From assembly GCF_000227135.1 (NCBI RefSeq), contig NC_018250.1, positions 101,418 through 165,417 on the forward strand: a stretch of 64,000 bases of DNA. Reading direction: 5' to 3'. The DNA is from Leishmania donovani (Eukaryota > Euglenozoa > Kinetoplastea > Trypanosomatida > Trypanosomatidae). This document shows, piece after piece, positions 9,322 to 19,317 of the stretch; the first letter of the stretch is position 1; each line of letters opens with the position of its first letter. Made by a program: the position numbers and the translations under genes. The notes below the pieces were generated by a model. The model saw only the letters and a program-made list of their open reading frames with translations, was not told where the DNA came from and searched no databases.

Positions 9322-10317
9322 ATGCGCTTCAAGGCGACCCTCAAGGACGCTAAGGGCCTGCTTGGTGTTTTGCAGGTGTGCCGCAGTATTCAACGTGACT
9401 GCATCGTGCGCCTGCAGTCGGAGCGCATCCGCTTCTTCTCGAACACGAACGCCGCAGATGGGGTGCAGGTGTGGATGCGATGCCAGTCGTCGTTTCTCTT
9501 CTCCGATATGGTCTGCGACTCCGGCTATGATGAGCACTCCATCACGTGCGAAGTACTCGACCTCGCACAGCTCATCCACATTGTAAAGCAAGCAGAGGCG
9601 CGCGAGCGATCCCACCAGGGGACCACCTCACGTGTGCAGATGCGGCTGGCGCGCAACGGACGGTATCCATTGTGGCGGGTAGCCATGCAGGGGCTCTCTG
9701 GTCAGCCAGACGTCAGTTTTGACGTGCCGTTGCGCATCCTCGGGGACCGTGAAATCCAGAGTCTGTCCCCGCCGCCGCTAGAGAAGCAGCACCTGCAGAT
9801 TCTGGTGCCAGACATGCTAGAACTCACCACCTTCATTGACAAACTGAAGAACACGGCAGCCGATAGCGTCACCTTCTCGGCGCGCGTGCTGATGCCGCCG
9901 ACGCCGCGGCGCGGCGCAGAGGACGGCGAGGCCGAGGACGCCGATGGTGGTGCGGAGGTGCGTCGGGGGGTGAAGCGGCCGCGCGTCAAGGACACGCTAC
10001 CGCTGGCGAGCCTTCTCATCTACGCCGAGCACTTCATGGCGCGCTTCTCTCTCAAGTACGAGGCGGTCGAACTGGTGGAGCATCCGGAGAGGGAGGACGA
10101 TGATGAAGGTGACGATGATGACGGCGATGCCGTGAATGACGTTCGCATCGCTACTGTCATGGTCGAGACGCGGAAGTTCGCACGCTTCTTTTCGGCTGTG
10201 AAGGAGCTGGATCCGATGAAGATGAGCATGTACTTGGTGGACCGTCGAGCACTCGTGCTTAGCGTGTTCGCAGTTGGGAACACCGCGATGGTGGCCTATA
10301 TCCCCGCAAGGGTGTAG
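9322..10317 (+). CDS. HUS1: HUS1-like 9-1-1 checkpoint clamp subunit
   Basis: A 331-residue protein that begins MRFKATLKDAKGL, the characteristic HUS1 N-terminus (human HUS1 begins MKFRAKIVD). HUS1 pairs with RAD9 and RAD1 in a PCNA-like ring loaded at DNA damage and stalled forks, acting in the nucleus. The body shows the alternating hydrophobic pattern of clamp proteins (IRFFSN, VWMRCQSSFLF) and the C-terminus SVFAVGNTAMVAYIPARV. Two acidic insertions are odd: residues of about 197-223 (Glu/Asp/Ala rich, then a basic RRGVKRPRVKD) and about 252-274 (Asp/Glu run), likely surface loops. The frame is open for 173 further codons upstream to an ATG at 8803, but homology begins at 9322, so I chose that start. 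Confidence 0.85.
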   Translation: MRFKATLKDAKGLLGVLQVCRSIQRDCIVRLQSERIRFFSNTNAADGVQVWMRCQSSFLFSDMVCDSGYDEHSITCEVLDLAQLIHIVKQAEARERSHQGTTSRVQMRLARNGRYPLWRVAMQGLSGQPDVSFDVPLRILGDREIQSLSPPPLEKQHLQILVPDMLELTTFIDKLKNTAADSVTFSARVLMPPTPRRGAEDGEAEDADGGAEVRRGVKRPRVKDTLPLASLLIYAEHFMARFSLKYEAVELVEHPEREDDDEGDDDDGDAVNDVRIATVMVETRKFARFFSAVKELDPMKMSMYLVDRRALVLSVFAVGNTAMVAYIPARV

Positions 10318-11064
10318 CGGGCTCTAGATGCAGGAAGCTGGAGGAGAGCGCACATGCGCCTGCGCGCGTGCTTACCATCAAGGCGCGATCCAGACAGCGT
10401 GGCAGCGCCTCACTGCTGCTGCTTCTATTGTATCCTCGCCTCCTCTGCGCACGTCGAGAAACTGAATGGCAGCCAACGTCCGCAACGAGCATGTCGAGGT
10501 GAGATGGAGACGCAGTGGTGCAGTCGCGCTGATGGTGACATCCTGCGCGAAGGTACACCGCAAAGGACACGCACGTCAGTCGACGCCCCTCCTTCCACAC
10601 GATTGCAGCCTTCACTTATCGGGGCGAGTTCTCCACATGAAGACACACAGACACCAGTCCCTTCAGAGTTGCGTCTGCTAATCCATCCATCTTACGCCTC
10701 TTCCGCCCTTGTTGCAGAGGTTGGGCGCGCACACACACACACGCACGCACCACTGCCCGCGCCCTCAAACCTCGAGCGGCCAGCCAGATGTGTGCGTATG
10801 TGCCCTTGCAGCCCCGACGTCTAGGGCGAGGTAGCTGATGCATCTGTATGGGCCCTCTCCTCGCCTCCGCATCCTCCTTCTCTTTCCCACCCTCCCCTCT
10901 TTTCTCTGCGCCTCCACCCCCTCTGTAAAGAGGTGGGACCGTGTCTTTGTGGACTTGTCCGGGTCACAGCGCAGCCAGCTTCTCGCATCCATCGAACGCC
11001 TTCTTCCCTCGTCCCAGACACTCCCTCCAAATTCGCAGCGCAGCGCCTCTCTGCACTGTGTTCC
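10318..11064. other. Intergenic region HUS1 - TrpRS
   Basis: No gene is seen. It contains a short (AC)n stretch near 10728-10745 and, from about 10853, the strong polypyrimidine tract of the next gene. Confidence 0.6.
10853..10930 (+). promoter_or_regulatory. Strong candidate trans-splice acceptor for TrpRS
   Basis: About 70 bases that are almost entirely C and T (10855-10926) end in gtaaag, with AG at 10929-10930. This is the clearest polypyrimidine-AG signal in the window and gives a 134-base 5' UTR to the ATG at 11065. Confidence 0.6.
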
Positions 11065-12537
11065 ATGCATCGCTTCATCTGCTGGCCACGGAGTTTGCGC
11101 GCCGGTTCGTATGCGTCCGCAGCACTGCGCAACGCGATCGCGTACTCTGGCCGCGCTAGTGATCCTAGCGAGCCTGTCCAACACCCCAGAGACGGTGATG
11201 CCGGTGCGGAGGATGTGATCACCCCATGGGTGGTGACCGCCAAGGGTCCACAGGGTATCAACTACGATCGTGTGCTGACCACATTTAAAGCGGAGCGTAT
11301 GGACGACGGTGCGCGTCAGCACATGCACGATGTCATGGCCAAGCGCCGCAAGCGGGCCATGACCACCACCCCATCCGCTAACGCCGAGGGCGTCGCGACC
11401 CCGGATTTGACTGTGGTGCCATCTGGAGATGCGACACCGCAGGCCGCCGCGTCCCCTGACATGCAGCAGCGGCAGCAGCCACCAGCACTGGCGCTTCACC
11501 ACTTCTTCAACCGCGACATTGCCTTCTCGCACCGCGATTTGCACAAGGCGCTTGTGGATATCGAGGCTTCCATCAAAACGGGAGAGTGCTCTGTCTTCCT
11601 CTACACTGGCCGTGGCCCTAGCACTGGCACCATGCACTTGGGCCATGTGCTGCCCTTCATGCTCACCAAGTACCTCCAAGACGTCTTCAACCTTCCGCTC
11701 GTTATACAAATCACAGATGACGAAAAGTTTCTCTTTCGCGACGTCCCCTTCGAGGGCGCCAAGGCGGACGAGCTTATTCGCAGCAACATCAAGGATATCA
11801 TCGCCTTCGACTTCAACCCGCGCCACACCTTCATATTCCGAAACACGCACTACATGGGCGATATGTACCCGACGGTGCTCCGGCTGCAGCGTTGCATGAC
11901 AGGCAACGCTGTGAAGCACACGCTCGGCATCACGGACAGCGATAATGTCGGCAAACTCGCCTTTCCTGCCACCCAGGCTGCTCCGTGCTTCAGCACCGCT
12001 TTCCGTCGTGTTCTGCAGAACGGCGACAGGCCGATGCGGTGCCTGATTCCCTGCGCCATTGATCAGGATCCCTTCTTCGTTCTCACGCGCGCCGCCGCGC
12101 TGCGGCTGAAGCAGCTACCACCGGCCCTGCTTCACACGAAGTTCCTGCCGGCTCTCAAAGGCCTGGAGCACAAGATGAGCAGCAGCGCAGAGGAGAAGGG
12201 CGTCATTACCCTACATGACACAGATAAACAGGTGCGCAAGAAGCTGCGCCGCGCCTTCTCGGGCGGCTGCGCCACCCTAGAGCAGATGCAAGAGGCGGGC
12301 GCCAACCTGGAGGTGGATGTGGCGTACCAGTACCTGCGGTTCTTCTGCCCTGATGACACACTCTTCGCCGACGTGACGCAGCGCTACCGCAGCGGTGCCC
12401 TGAATAGCGGAGAGGTGAAAGACCTGGCGGCGGATTGCATCATCCGTGAGGTGCTGCACGATTGGCGGAAGCGGCGCGCAACGGTGACGGACGATGACGT
12501 GGTGGAGTTCTGCAGTATCCGTAACATTCTTCTCTGA
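11065..12537 (+). CDS. Tryptophanyl-tRNA synthetase, probably mitochondrial
   Basis: Class I aminoacyl-tRNA synthetase of 490 residues that charges tRNA-Trp. The HIGH-type motif is HLGH at residues 191-194 within TGRGPSTGTMHLGH, and the KMSKS-type motif is KMSSS at 370-374. GRGPSTGTMHLGH, ITDDEKFLFRD and KHTLGITDSDN are of the eukaryotic/archaeal TrpRS type. The N-terminus (MHRFICWPRSLRAGSYASAALRN) is basic, rich in Arg/Ser/Ala and free of acids, which looks like a mitochondrial presequence. Trypanosomatids are known to have separate cytosolic and mitochondrial TrpRS; this would be the mitochondrial one (inference). Residues of about 93-135 are a Thr/Ala/Pro/Gln-rich insertion absent from compact TrpRS. 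An in-frame GTG at 10933 lies just after the splice signal and was rejected as start. Confidence 0.92.
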   Translation: MHRFICWPRSLRAGSYASAALRNAIAYSGRASDPSEPVQHPRDGDAGAEDVITPWVVTAKGPQGINYDRVLTTFKAERMDDGARQHMHDVMAKRRKRAMTTTPSANAEGVATPDLTVVPSGDATPQAAASPDMQQRQQPPALALHHFFNRDIAFSHRDLHKALVDIEASIKTGECSVFLYTGRGPSTGTMHLGHVLPFMLTKYLQDVFNLPLVIQITDDEKFLFRDVPFEGAKADELIRSNIKDIIAFDFNPRHTFIFRNTHYMGDMYPTVLRLQRCMTGNAVKHTLGITDSDNVGKLAFPATQAAPCFSTAFRRVLQNGDRPMRCLIPCAIDQDPFFVLTRAAALRLKQLPPALLHTKFLPALKGLEHKMSSSAEEKGVITLHDTDKQVRKKLRRAFSGGCATLEQMQEAGANLEVDVAYQYLRFFCPDDTLFADVTQRYRSGALNSGEVKDLAADCIIREVLHDWRKRRATVTDDDVVEFCSIRNILL

Positions 12538-13941
12538 GCCGTGTCCCGCGGATGCTGAGGCGGAGGGCGTGGCAGTGAAGTCTGTGTAAGGCTTGTAAAC
12601 GTGCAGGGAAGCTGCACGCCTTCTTTTTGCAAGGCATGCGGCAGCGCACACTGCCTGGGTCGCCGCTGCAGGCGAATGATGAACGGAGACTTCTTTAGAG
12701 TTGTATCTCTGCGCGTGCGCGGATATGCGTGGGTGACGGTGCTGGTGATGCTTCTGAAGTCTGTCAGCTTCCGTGGGTGTTGTTCTCCCCCCTGTGCCTC
12801 GTTCCGCGGCGGCAGCCCCACCAGTGCGCTGGTCGGTGCATGCGCTTCTACGCGAGCACACACATATGCGCGCATTGGAGGCGGCGAAGCGAGCAGATAT
12901 CGATGGGGAAGGGGCAAGAGCGCGAGAGAGCCACAGGTGCGTCGGAAGGCGGTAGAGCTGCGCACCGCCTCCAAAGACAGAAGCGCGAAGGAATCGCAGA
13001 ATCGTAGAGGAAGCGCAGGGCGAAAAGACAGCAAGACGACGCGCAACGCGAGAGCACGGCAGCGGCAGCACTCTGCTCTGCGCTGCTCTTTCGGGCACAG
13101 ACGTGTTGCACAAGCGGACACGTCGCTGAGGCAACGCACTGAGAACTAAGCAAAACGATGAAAACATGTGTTCTGCGGCTCAGCTGAGGATTTGAAGTGC
13201 GCCACCACCACCGCCACCACCTTGCCCATCTCGAGTGGGGTGTGGAAGGTTTGGTGAAAAGGGGGAAGAGCGTCAGAGGTCACTTTCATCACGTCTTGCC
13301 GCGGCTTGTTGTTTTATCGTTCGCGCTGCATTAGCGGTCGTGCGTTGTGTGCGTACGTGCGGGTCAGGCCAGCCACTGCCTTCCTCCCCGCACCAACAAC
13401 GCGTCGTTACTCCACACACACTCGCTCACCCGCGCCAAGGGGCACTGCGCACAGGAGGGGTGGGCACTGCGAGTGACTCGCAGTGCAATCGAGGGGCTGT
13501 AAAGACAAGGAAAGGAGCTCTCGCTCCTGTTTCTCTACCTCTTCCACCAGCTGCCGCTGTTCACCGCCTACCCATAACGCCGTGTATGGGTGCCGTGCCT
13601 TCATCACACCTGCCAGGCCTCTCATTGCTCTGCTATCCTCTCCGTCCCTATTTCTGTGCCCCTTTTGATCGGGCCGACTGCTTCGAACATCCCGCACACA
13701 CGCCGATTCCACCCTGCGCGCCCACACGTCGTTGATTTGTGTGCAGTTGCGTTTGCAGACCATACGCGGCGTGAGTGGGGTCTGCATCCGCATCAGTGTC
13801 ACATATCCTGTAAGCTTTCTCTCTCTAGTCCAGGAAATCCCTTGTCGCCTGGTTGGGTGTTGGTGAGAGTGCGCGCCGATCAAACGTATCGCCAAGCTCC
13901 TGAGAGGGTGGAGGGGTGCGTAACGCGCAGTTCTCCGCGCA
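12538..13941. other. Intergenic region TrpRS - tRNA ligase
   Basis: 1.4 kb without a supportable gene. Overlapping frames on both strands near 12601-13150 are Arg/Ser/Cys-rich and show no domain or hydrophobic pattern; they look like shadows of GC-rich UTR. A (CCACCA)-type run lies near 13200-13225, and a good splice signal lies at 13815-13828. Confidence 0.6.
13815..13828 (+). promoter_or_regulatory. Candidate trans-splice acceptor for tRNA ligase
   Basis: The tract ctttctctctctag ends in AG at 13827-13828, 114 bases before the ATG at 13942. Confidence 0.5.
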
Positions 13942-16900
13942 ATGTCGTCGTCTCCTCAAACGCCTTTCCATATAGGTGCGGTGGTGGCAGCGTCACATGG
14001 GAGCGTTGGCTCGTCGCCAGCAGATGGGTCGTTTTCCGACCTCACCGCCGCAGACACCTACGGTAACTTGAAACCTCCCCCGGCGCTCTTGTTGCCTGTA
14101 CGCATCGAAGCGAACCCGAGCCACCGCGCCAAGGACAACCCCGCCGCAGGCGTGATGGCGACGGCTGCTGCTGCGTCGTCGTCGTGCCCATCTCAGACGG
14201 CGGCGCAGGCTACATTGAGCATCACGGCGGCCGGCAGCTCCAACGAGCACAGCACCGGCAAATCGCTGGTGTCCGTACTGGACGAGGAGCAGCGCCGCTG
14301 CGTGAATGCGGCATACCACATTAGTTTTCACGGAGACACGCGCGTGAAGCTGAAGCCGACAGCGGTGGCGCTGCCTAACGGGGCGCACTTCCTCATTGTT
14401 GACCGCTTCGTCAGCGGCAATTGCGACGGCGTCTACGAGAAGAACAAGAAGATGTGGGAGCATATCCCCATAGGACAGGCTCGCGTGTTTGCCCGTACGC
14501 CTGCAGCAGCGCCGACCATCTCGGTGGCCGAGCTGGCCGAGTCGGCACAGGTGAAATACGAAGGCAGCGGCGCAGGCAACGCGACGACGGCGTCGGTGAA
14601 GTGCCCCCGAAGGCCCGGCTCGCCCACTAGCATCGCTGCGAGCTCTCCACCTCGATCGCCTCCATTCGCACCATTGCCGACGACGAGCGCACTCGGTTCG
14701 AGCGTCCAGCCGAATGGATGGGAGTATTCTTCGCCACAGCAGCATTCCTTTCACAGTGAGTGGACGCGGGTGGCGACTGCCGTCGGACTTCGCAAGATGG
14801 GCCACTGGCGCGAGGCGACGAGTGTCTTTTCGATCCACAAGGAGGTGTCAAAGAGAGCGACTGCTCTCGAGAAGGTGGACGGCGAGCCCGGCCGCATCGC
14901 TGCCTTTTCGTGGATGGGGGAGCGCTACTGGATCATTGGGTGTCGCTACCAGCACATTGTGGCACGGCTCAACGTGCCGGAGGCGGACCTGATGCGATAC
15001 GTGGCCTCCAGCAGCAGCTCGACTTCCGCATCGTCATCGTCATCTGTCTCTGACGACGCCGCCGTGTCGGCGAAGGTGCCTTCCGCAGGGAAGCCGTCTT
15101 CGTCGTCCCGCATGAACTCGCCGACACAAATCCCCCAGGACTACGTTGAGCGAGGCAGCGCGCATAGCTACACCGTCGCAGGCGGCGCCGCTGCGCTGGC
15201 CGGCGCTGGGGCATCGTCGGATGCCGCGTACCTGGACCTGGCTGTTCGCATGGCGCGTCTCTGGCGACGCGTTTTGGAGTCGCTGCGCATCACTGCAGAG
15301 GACGCAGCAAACGCACTCGATACGGCATCCGCTAGTGACGCCGCTGTTGCCCCCGCCCACGCGGAAGCGCTAGTCGAGTTGCACGCGTGTGTGGCGGCCG
15401 ACAACCGCAGCCTATGCTTTGATGCCATCATGTCTGGCTGGGAGCGTTTGCAGAGCTTCTTCGTTACCCGTGACGTCGCGGGTGACGAGTCCATGTCGGC
15501 CGCCTCCACGTCCGTGTCCTGCACGTCTATCCGCACTTATCGCACCAGCTCCACTGCCTTCATGATGGCATCGACACCCGTGGCAGACGGCAGCGGCGCC
15601 ACCCGCTCCACGGTTGCGGCGGCGCCGGTTGCCATTCCCCTGTGGTTCTACGCCATCACGTGGGACGCCTCGCTCGACGAGCGCGGGTGGTGCATGGGCG
15701 TCGAGGAAGCGTTTGCCTTCTTTGGGCGCTTCCGGCTGCCGACGGTGACGAAGTCGGCTGAGGTCCAGGTTGGCTCACCCGAGTACGAGGCGCTGCGTCA
15801 GTCGGTGCTCTCGCGCTGCGATACAGCGGGCGCTGTCATGTACGGGTCTAACAGAGACGAGGCAGCGGGCGCCAAAGCGGCCGTGGTGGTGCAGGTGTGG
15901 AAGTGCCGCGCGTACCCGCACTCCCTCGAGCGAGTCGTGCAGGAGTACGTCGTCACCCATCGTCTCTGTGGCGAGCCGCTGCGGTGCAAGGTGAAAAAGA
16001 AGGTGAGCAACCTCTCCCGCGAAACCCGGCTGTGCATCAAGCAGTGGGAGCTGCATCGACTCCCCTTCCTGCTCGACTTCGCGCTGTGGCTGCACCGGGA
16101 AAAGTACATCACCCCGTCGACTGACCTCGTCACGCTCAAGGCCATACGGGGCCACTGGCTGTCATACCAAGAGCGGTTCCAGAAGATGCTGGATGCGCAG
16201 CTGCGGCTACGGCATCGCGGCTCTAGTCGCCAAGGGACGACCGCGTTTGCGCCGGAGGCGGTGTGCAGCAACCGTGGAGCCCGCGCCGACACTGCCGACG
16301 GCACGGGTTGCAGCGCGAGGTCTGACGACGAAGATACAGAAGTGCAGAATGCCGATCGCGATCTTCTGCAGCACAAGCAGCAGGACGAGGCGCCGTCGCA
16401 AGACGCGGAGAGTCTCGACCCCATCATGCTGGTCGGTCCACAAGGCTGCGGCAAGTCCACTATGGCTCGCATCTTGTACGCTCTCTTGGAGGAGGCAGGC
16501 GCGGCACCGCGCTGGCTCAACCAGGACGAGGTTGGAAACCGGTCCGCGTACCTGGCCGCGATACGGCGCGCCGTGACGCAGGGCAGCTACAGCCATCTGT
16601 TGCTTGACAAGATGCACCTGGACGACAAGTCGCGTTCCGACTACGCCGCCGCGGGCCTTAAACCAGTTCTTGTCGTTGCCTGGACACACAGTGAAGGTGT
16701 GGAGGCGATGGTGGAGGCGTGCTACGAGAGGGTGGTGAAACGCGGCGTGCGCCATCGCACCTTCTGCACCGAGGATGTGACGCCGCTGCGCCCCTTGCCG
16801 TCGTCCATATCCTCGCGCTCGCCGGAGCTGGGCCCGGCGGTCTTGCCGCTGCTGCAGAGCGGCGTCACCTCCCTCAGTGGAAGCGCCGACACCACAGCGG

Positions 16901-17877
16901 CGCCGTCAGTCAGCGCGTCCTTCTCCATGGCCAGCGTGGGCCACTATGGATGTTCGCCCAACTTGCCATTCCTCACTGAGCGTCAGTCGCCGCCACCATC
17001 GTCGCGGCTGCACGGCATTGTACAGGCTAGTGCGAAACGGTATCAGGTGCCGGCCAACGTACCGTTGGTCGAGCTCGACGTGACGTGGAGCTGCGAAAAG
17101 ATGGTGGCGGCCGTGTGGAGGGCACTCCGAGACAGGGGCACGTGCGTCCTGCCGCCACTGGCCGAGCTAAACGTGATGGCCGCTATACACACCGCCTATG
17201 CGTACGAACAGCTGCTGGAGGCGTATCCGTCCCGCGTGGTGAGCGCGGTTCTGCGAGGCCCTGCGAGCGGCGTCGTGCTACAGCAGCTGAGTCTTGTCCA
17301 CACCCCACTTATCATTCCCAAGACGCAACGGCTACAGCCGCATATTGAGATACTCCTTCACAACTTCTGCCTGCATCCGAGTCCGACGGCATTGGTGCGG
17401 TACGCTGGTCAGGTGGGGCGCACACGTCGCATGACCGTGCAGGCGGTGGTGTCAAACTCGAAGGTGGCGCTGCTTTTGATCCTGGGGCCCACCGAAACCG
17501 CCGCCGCGGACTCGGCCGCGCGCACTGCAACGCTTTTGGACAGCGAGGCGGCGGTGGTGCCTCTGCATGCGGGCGCGACGCAGCCGGCTCTGTATGCTGC
17601 GTCTTTACTGAACAATGACAGCGGAGAGGCGGTGACAATTGGGGAAGGTGCCACGGGCGTCTCTGCCGCCTCATCAGCAGACGATCCGAGCTGCACCGAG
17701 ACACACCCCATGCAGGAACATTTTGCGGTCCTTGCAAAAGCCAAGGTTACCCCCGACTACTGCGAAGAGCTCGCGCAGCGCGTGCGCGATGACCCTGACG
17801 GGGATCCGTACTGCGCGGTGCGGTGGTTGTCACCACCGCTCGAAATGGACTTTGCCGTCACGCTCCTCTTGCCGTAG
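13942..17877 (+). CDS. tRNA/RNA ligase (Trl1-like) with P-loop kinase domain
   Basis: A 1311-residue protein resembling the fungal/plant-type (Trl1) tRNA splicing ligase. The nucleotidyltransferase half has a KxxG motif, K311-V-D-G314, where Lys311 would carry AMP. Further on are WFYAITWDASLDERGW, a VMYG...AAVVVQVWK block, and a motif-V-like KVKKKVSNLSRE at residues 683-694. A Walker A loop, GPQGCGKS at 832-839, begins a polynucleotide kinase-like domain. Trl1 enzymes heal and seal tRNA exon ends after intron removal; trypanosomatids have an intron in tRNA-Tyr, a likely substrate. I could not find clear HxT motifs of a cyclic phosphodiesterase domain in the C-terminal 300 residues. Long Ser/Ala-rich insertions (near 205-260, 355-390, 985-1040, 1180-1260) explain the size. 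The ATG at 13942 follows a splice signal. Confidence 0.85.
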   Translation: MSSSPQTPFHIGAVVAASHGSVGSSPADGSFSDLTAADTYGNLKPPPALLLPVRIEANPSHRAKDNPAAGVMATAAAASSSCPSQTAAQATLSITAAGSSNEHSTGKSLVSVLDEEQRRCVNAAYHISFHGDTRVKLKPTAVALPNGAHFLIVDRFVSGNCDGVYEKNKKMWEHIPIGQARVFARTPAAAPTISVAELAESAQVKYEGSGAGNATTASVKCPRRPGSPTSIAASSPPRSPPFAPLPTTSALGSSVQPNGWEYSSPQQHSFHSEWTRVATAVGLRKMGHWREATSVFSIHKEVSKRATALEKVDGEPGRIAAFSWMGERYWIIGCRYQHIVARLNVPEADLMRYVASSSSSTSASSSSSVSDDAAVSAKVPSAGKPSSSSRMNSPTQIPQDYVERGSAHSYTVAGGAAALAGAGASSDAAYLDLAVRMARLWRRVLESLRITAEDAANALDTASASDAAVAPAHAEALVELHACVAADNRSLCFDAIMSGWERLQSFFVTRDVAGDESMSAASTSVSCTSIRTYRTSSTAFMMASTPVADGSGATRSTVAAAPVAIPLWFYAITWDASLDERGWCMGVEEAFAFFGRFRLPTVTKSAEVQVGSPEYEALRQSVLSRCDTAGAVMYGSNRDEAAGAKAAVVVQVWKCRAYPHSLERVVQEYVVTHRLCGEPLRCKVKKKVSNLSRETRLCIKQWELHRLPFLLDFALWLHREKYITPSTDLVTLKAIRGHWLSYQERFQKMLDAQLRLRHRGSSRQGTTAFAPEAVCSNRGARADTADGTGCSARSDDEDTEVQNADRDLLQHKQQDEAPSQDAESLDPIMLVGPQGCGKSTMARILYALLEEAGAAPRWLNQDEVGNRSAYLAAIRRAVTQGSYSHLLLDKMHLDDKSRSDYAAAGLKPVLVVAWTHSEGVEAMVEACYERVVKRGVRHRTFCTEDVTPLRPLPSSISSRSPELGPAVLPLLQSGVTSLSGSADTTAAPSVSASFSMASVGHYGCSPNLPFLTERQSPPPSSRLHGIVQASAKRYQVPANVPLVELDVTWSCEKMVAAVWRALRDRGTCVLPPLAELNVMAAIHTAYAYEQLLEAYPSRVVSAVLRGPASGVVLQQLSLVHTPLIIPKTQRLQPHIEILLHNFCLHPSPTALVRYAGQVGRTRRMTVQAVVSNSKVALLLILGPTETAAADSAARTATLLDSEAAVVPLHAGATQPALYAASLLNNDSGEAVTIGEGATGVSAASSADDPSCTETHPMQEHFAVLAKAKVTPDYCEELAQRVRDDPDGDPYCAVRWLSPPLEMDFAVTLLLP

Positions 17878-18319
17878 GGAGAAAGATGCGCTTGTGGGAT
17901 GGAGCGGTGAAGGGGTGGGTGGGTGGAGAGCATGCGAGTGCGTCGACGCGATGCATGGAGCAGGCTGATGTGGATGAGTCGCTAACTCCGCAATCCCGCC
18001 CTCGCTGCGTTTTCTCCTCAGTCGATGCGCCTGTACGTGTGTCCATGGAAGGAGACGCGTTGTTGCGGGAGTGGGGTGGAAGGGAGGGAGATCTGAAATG
18101 GTACGCGCAAGCATACTCGCATGCTTGTTTCCTCCCACTGCCAACGTTATAGCAACTGCCGTCACCCCGACGCCGCCCACTCCCGCCTCGATGCCCTCTC
18201 CTGACCCCCCCCCACCCCCACCCTTTGTCTGTACACGTGCCTCGGTCAGTGAATATAGGGCTGCCAACATTGTTTCGCTAAGCTTAGCATCGAGGACATC
18301 AGCTTTTCAAATTACTTCA
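17878..18319. other. 3' flank of tRNA ligase
   Basis: No gene is seen. It includes a C-rich stretch (cccccccaccccc type) near 18205-18222 and a polypyrimidine-poor 3' UTR-like segment running into the minus-oriented repeat. Confidence 0.5.
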
Positions 18320-18900
18320 TGCGCCCATTTCTCTGTCGTAGAACACCATGAGTTCAGCTTCCCTTCCACTCTGCTCTGCGGCCCTGCCGCAGACCCCACA
18401 CCGCGTGGTGCGAAGCAGCCGTCGACACAAGCGTTGCAGCAGTGCGCCGGCCCAGCCAACTGAGAGCATGAGCTCCTCATCAAACTCTACCCACCAAAAC
18501 ACCGCGTTGCAGCCGCTCCTTCCATCATGCCGGTCTCCACCCCTGGTACATCCCCCTCGGGGTGACACGCAGGCTCCCCTCCACACCAGCAAGCCGTGTG
18601 AGGGCCGGGAGGGGGACACGCTGGAGTCACGCGGACACTCTGCCTATCACATGGATGGCACAAGCGTGCTCTCTGCCGCGTGTCGCTCTCCGACGCACCC
18701 CCATCCGGGACCTCACCGCCGACATCAGCAGCGATGGCTCCCACGGACCTCGCCATGTCGTAGGCACGCGACCCTCTGACCAACAGAGATGTGGTTCAGC
18801 ATGAGCCGGGAATAGGATGGCCGCCTGGAATCTCCCCACCGAGAGCAGGCGCACTGGTCCTTGAAGCCATGCACTGAGAGGTGTCCTGCGTCATCAAGGA
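18320..18900 (-). repeat. SIDER-like repeat, minus orientation
   Basis: The reverse complement of this segment is nearly identical to 25796-26373, including the gatgacgcagg start (here at its right end near 18890), the tcccggctcatgctgaac block and the gaagctgaac end box; single differences are seen, for example at 18351 within the catgagttc/cccatgg region. It forms an inverted repeat with the copy 7 kb to the right, with the SAP18-like, membrane-protein and V-ATPase G genes in between. Confidence 0.75.
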
Positions 18901-19317
18901 TGGCGAGGCCAGCAGCATAAGGGGCCACGCAGGCACTTCTGCGGCTTCTCTTTTTCGTTGACCTCCTGCAACGTGTGCGCCGCTGTGCTGCGGCAAGCGA
19001 TGGTAGCTGCGCGATGTGTGCCAGACGGGCAACCATAGCCCGCACCTGTCTTTCACCGCACTACCGAGGAGGCATCAGAAGACGCTGGTGCTCGCCAGTC
19101 GTTGGAAGGTGCTTCCACGTGCCAGGGACATCACAAAGGCTGCGCCGTATGTAGGTCTCTATCGACGGCTGCACACCCTTTGCAGGCTCTTCCTCAATAA
19201 AACGTTTATCGGCTCCTTCTCCATCTCCCTTCTCTTGTGCTTCACGCAGTCGCGGATCTCCGCACACACAAGCTCATCGGCCACGCATACACAGATACCC
19301 CCAACGTGCCTGTGGCA
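18901..19317. other. Leader region of the SAP18-like gene
   Basis: No gene is seen here. The last 110 bases contain a CT-rich tract and the likely spliced-leader site. Confidence 0.5.
19213..19249 (+). promoter_or_regulatory. Candidate trans-splice acceptor, SAP18-like gene
   Basis: The tract tccttctccatctcccttct is followed by cttcacgcag with AG at 19248-19249. It gives a 68-base 5' UTR to the ATG at 19318 and places the upstream GTG at 19237 outside the mRNA. Confidence 0.5.

Noticed and set aside
12277..13167. Minus-strand frames up to 296 codons after TrpRS
   Set aside because: They are antisense to the TrpRS 3' end and UTR, rich in Ser/Arg/Cys, and would be the only minus-strand genes in the window.
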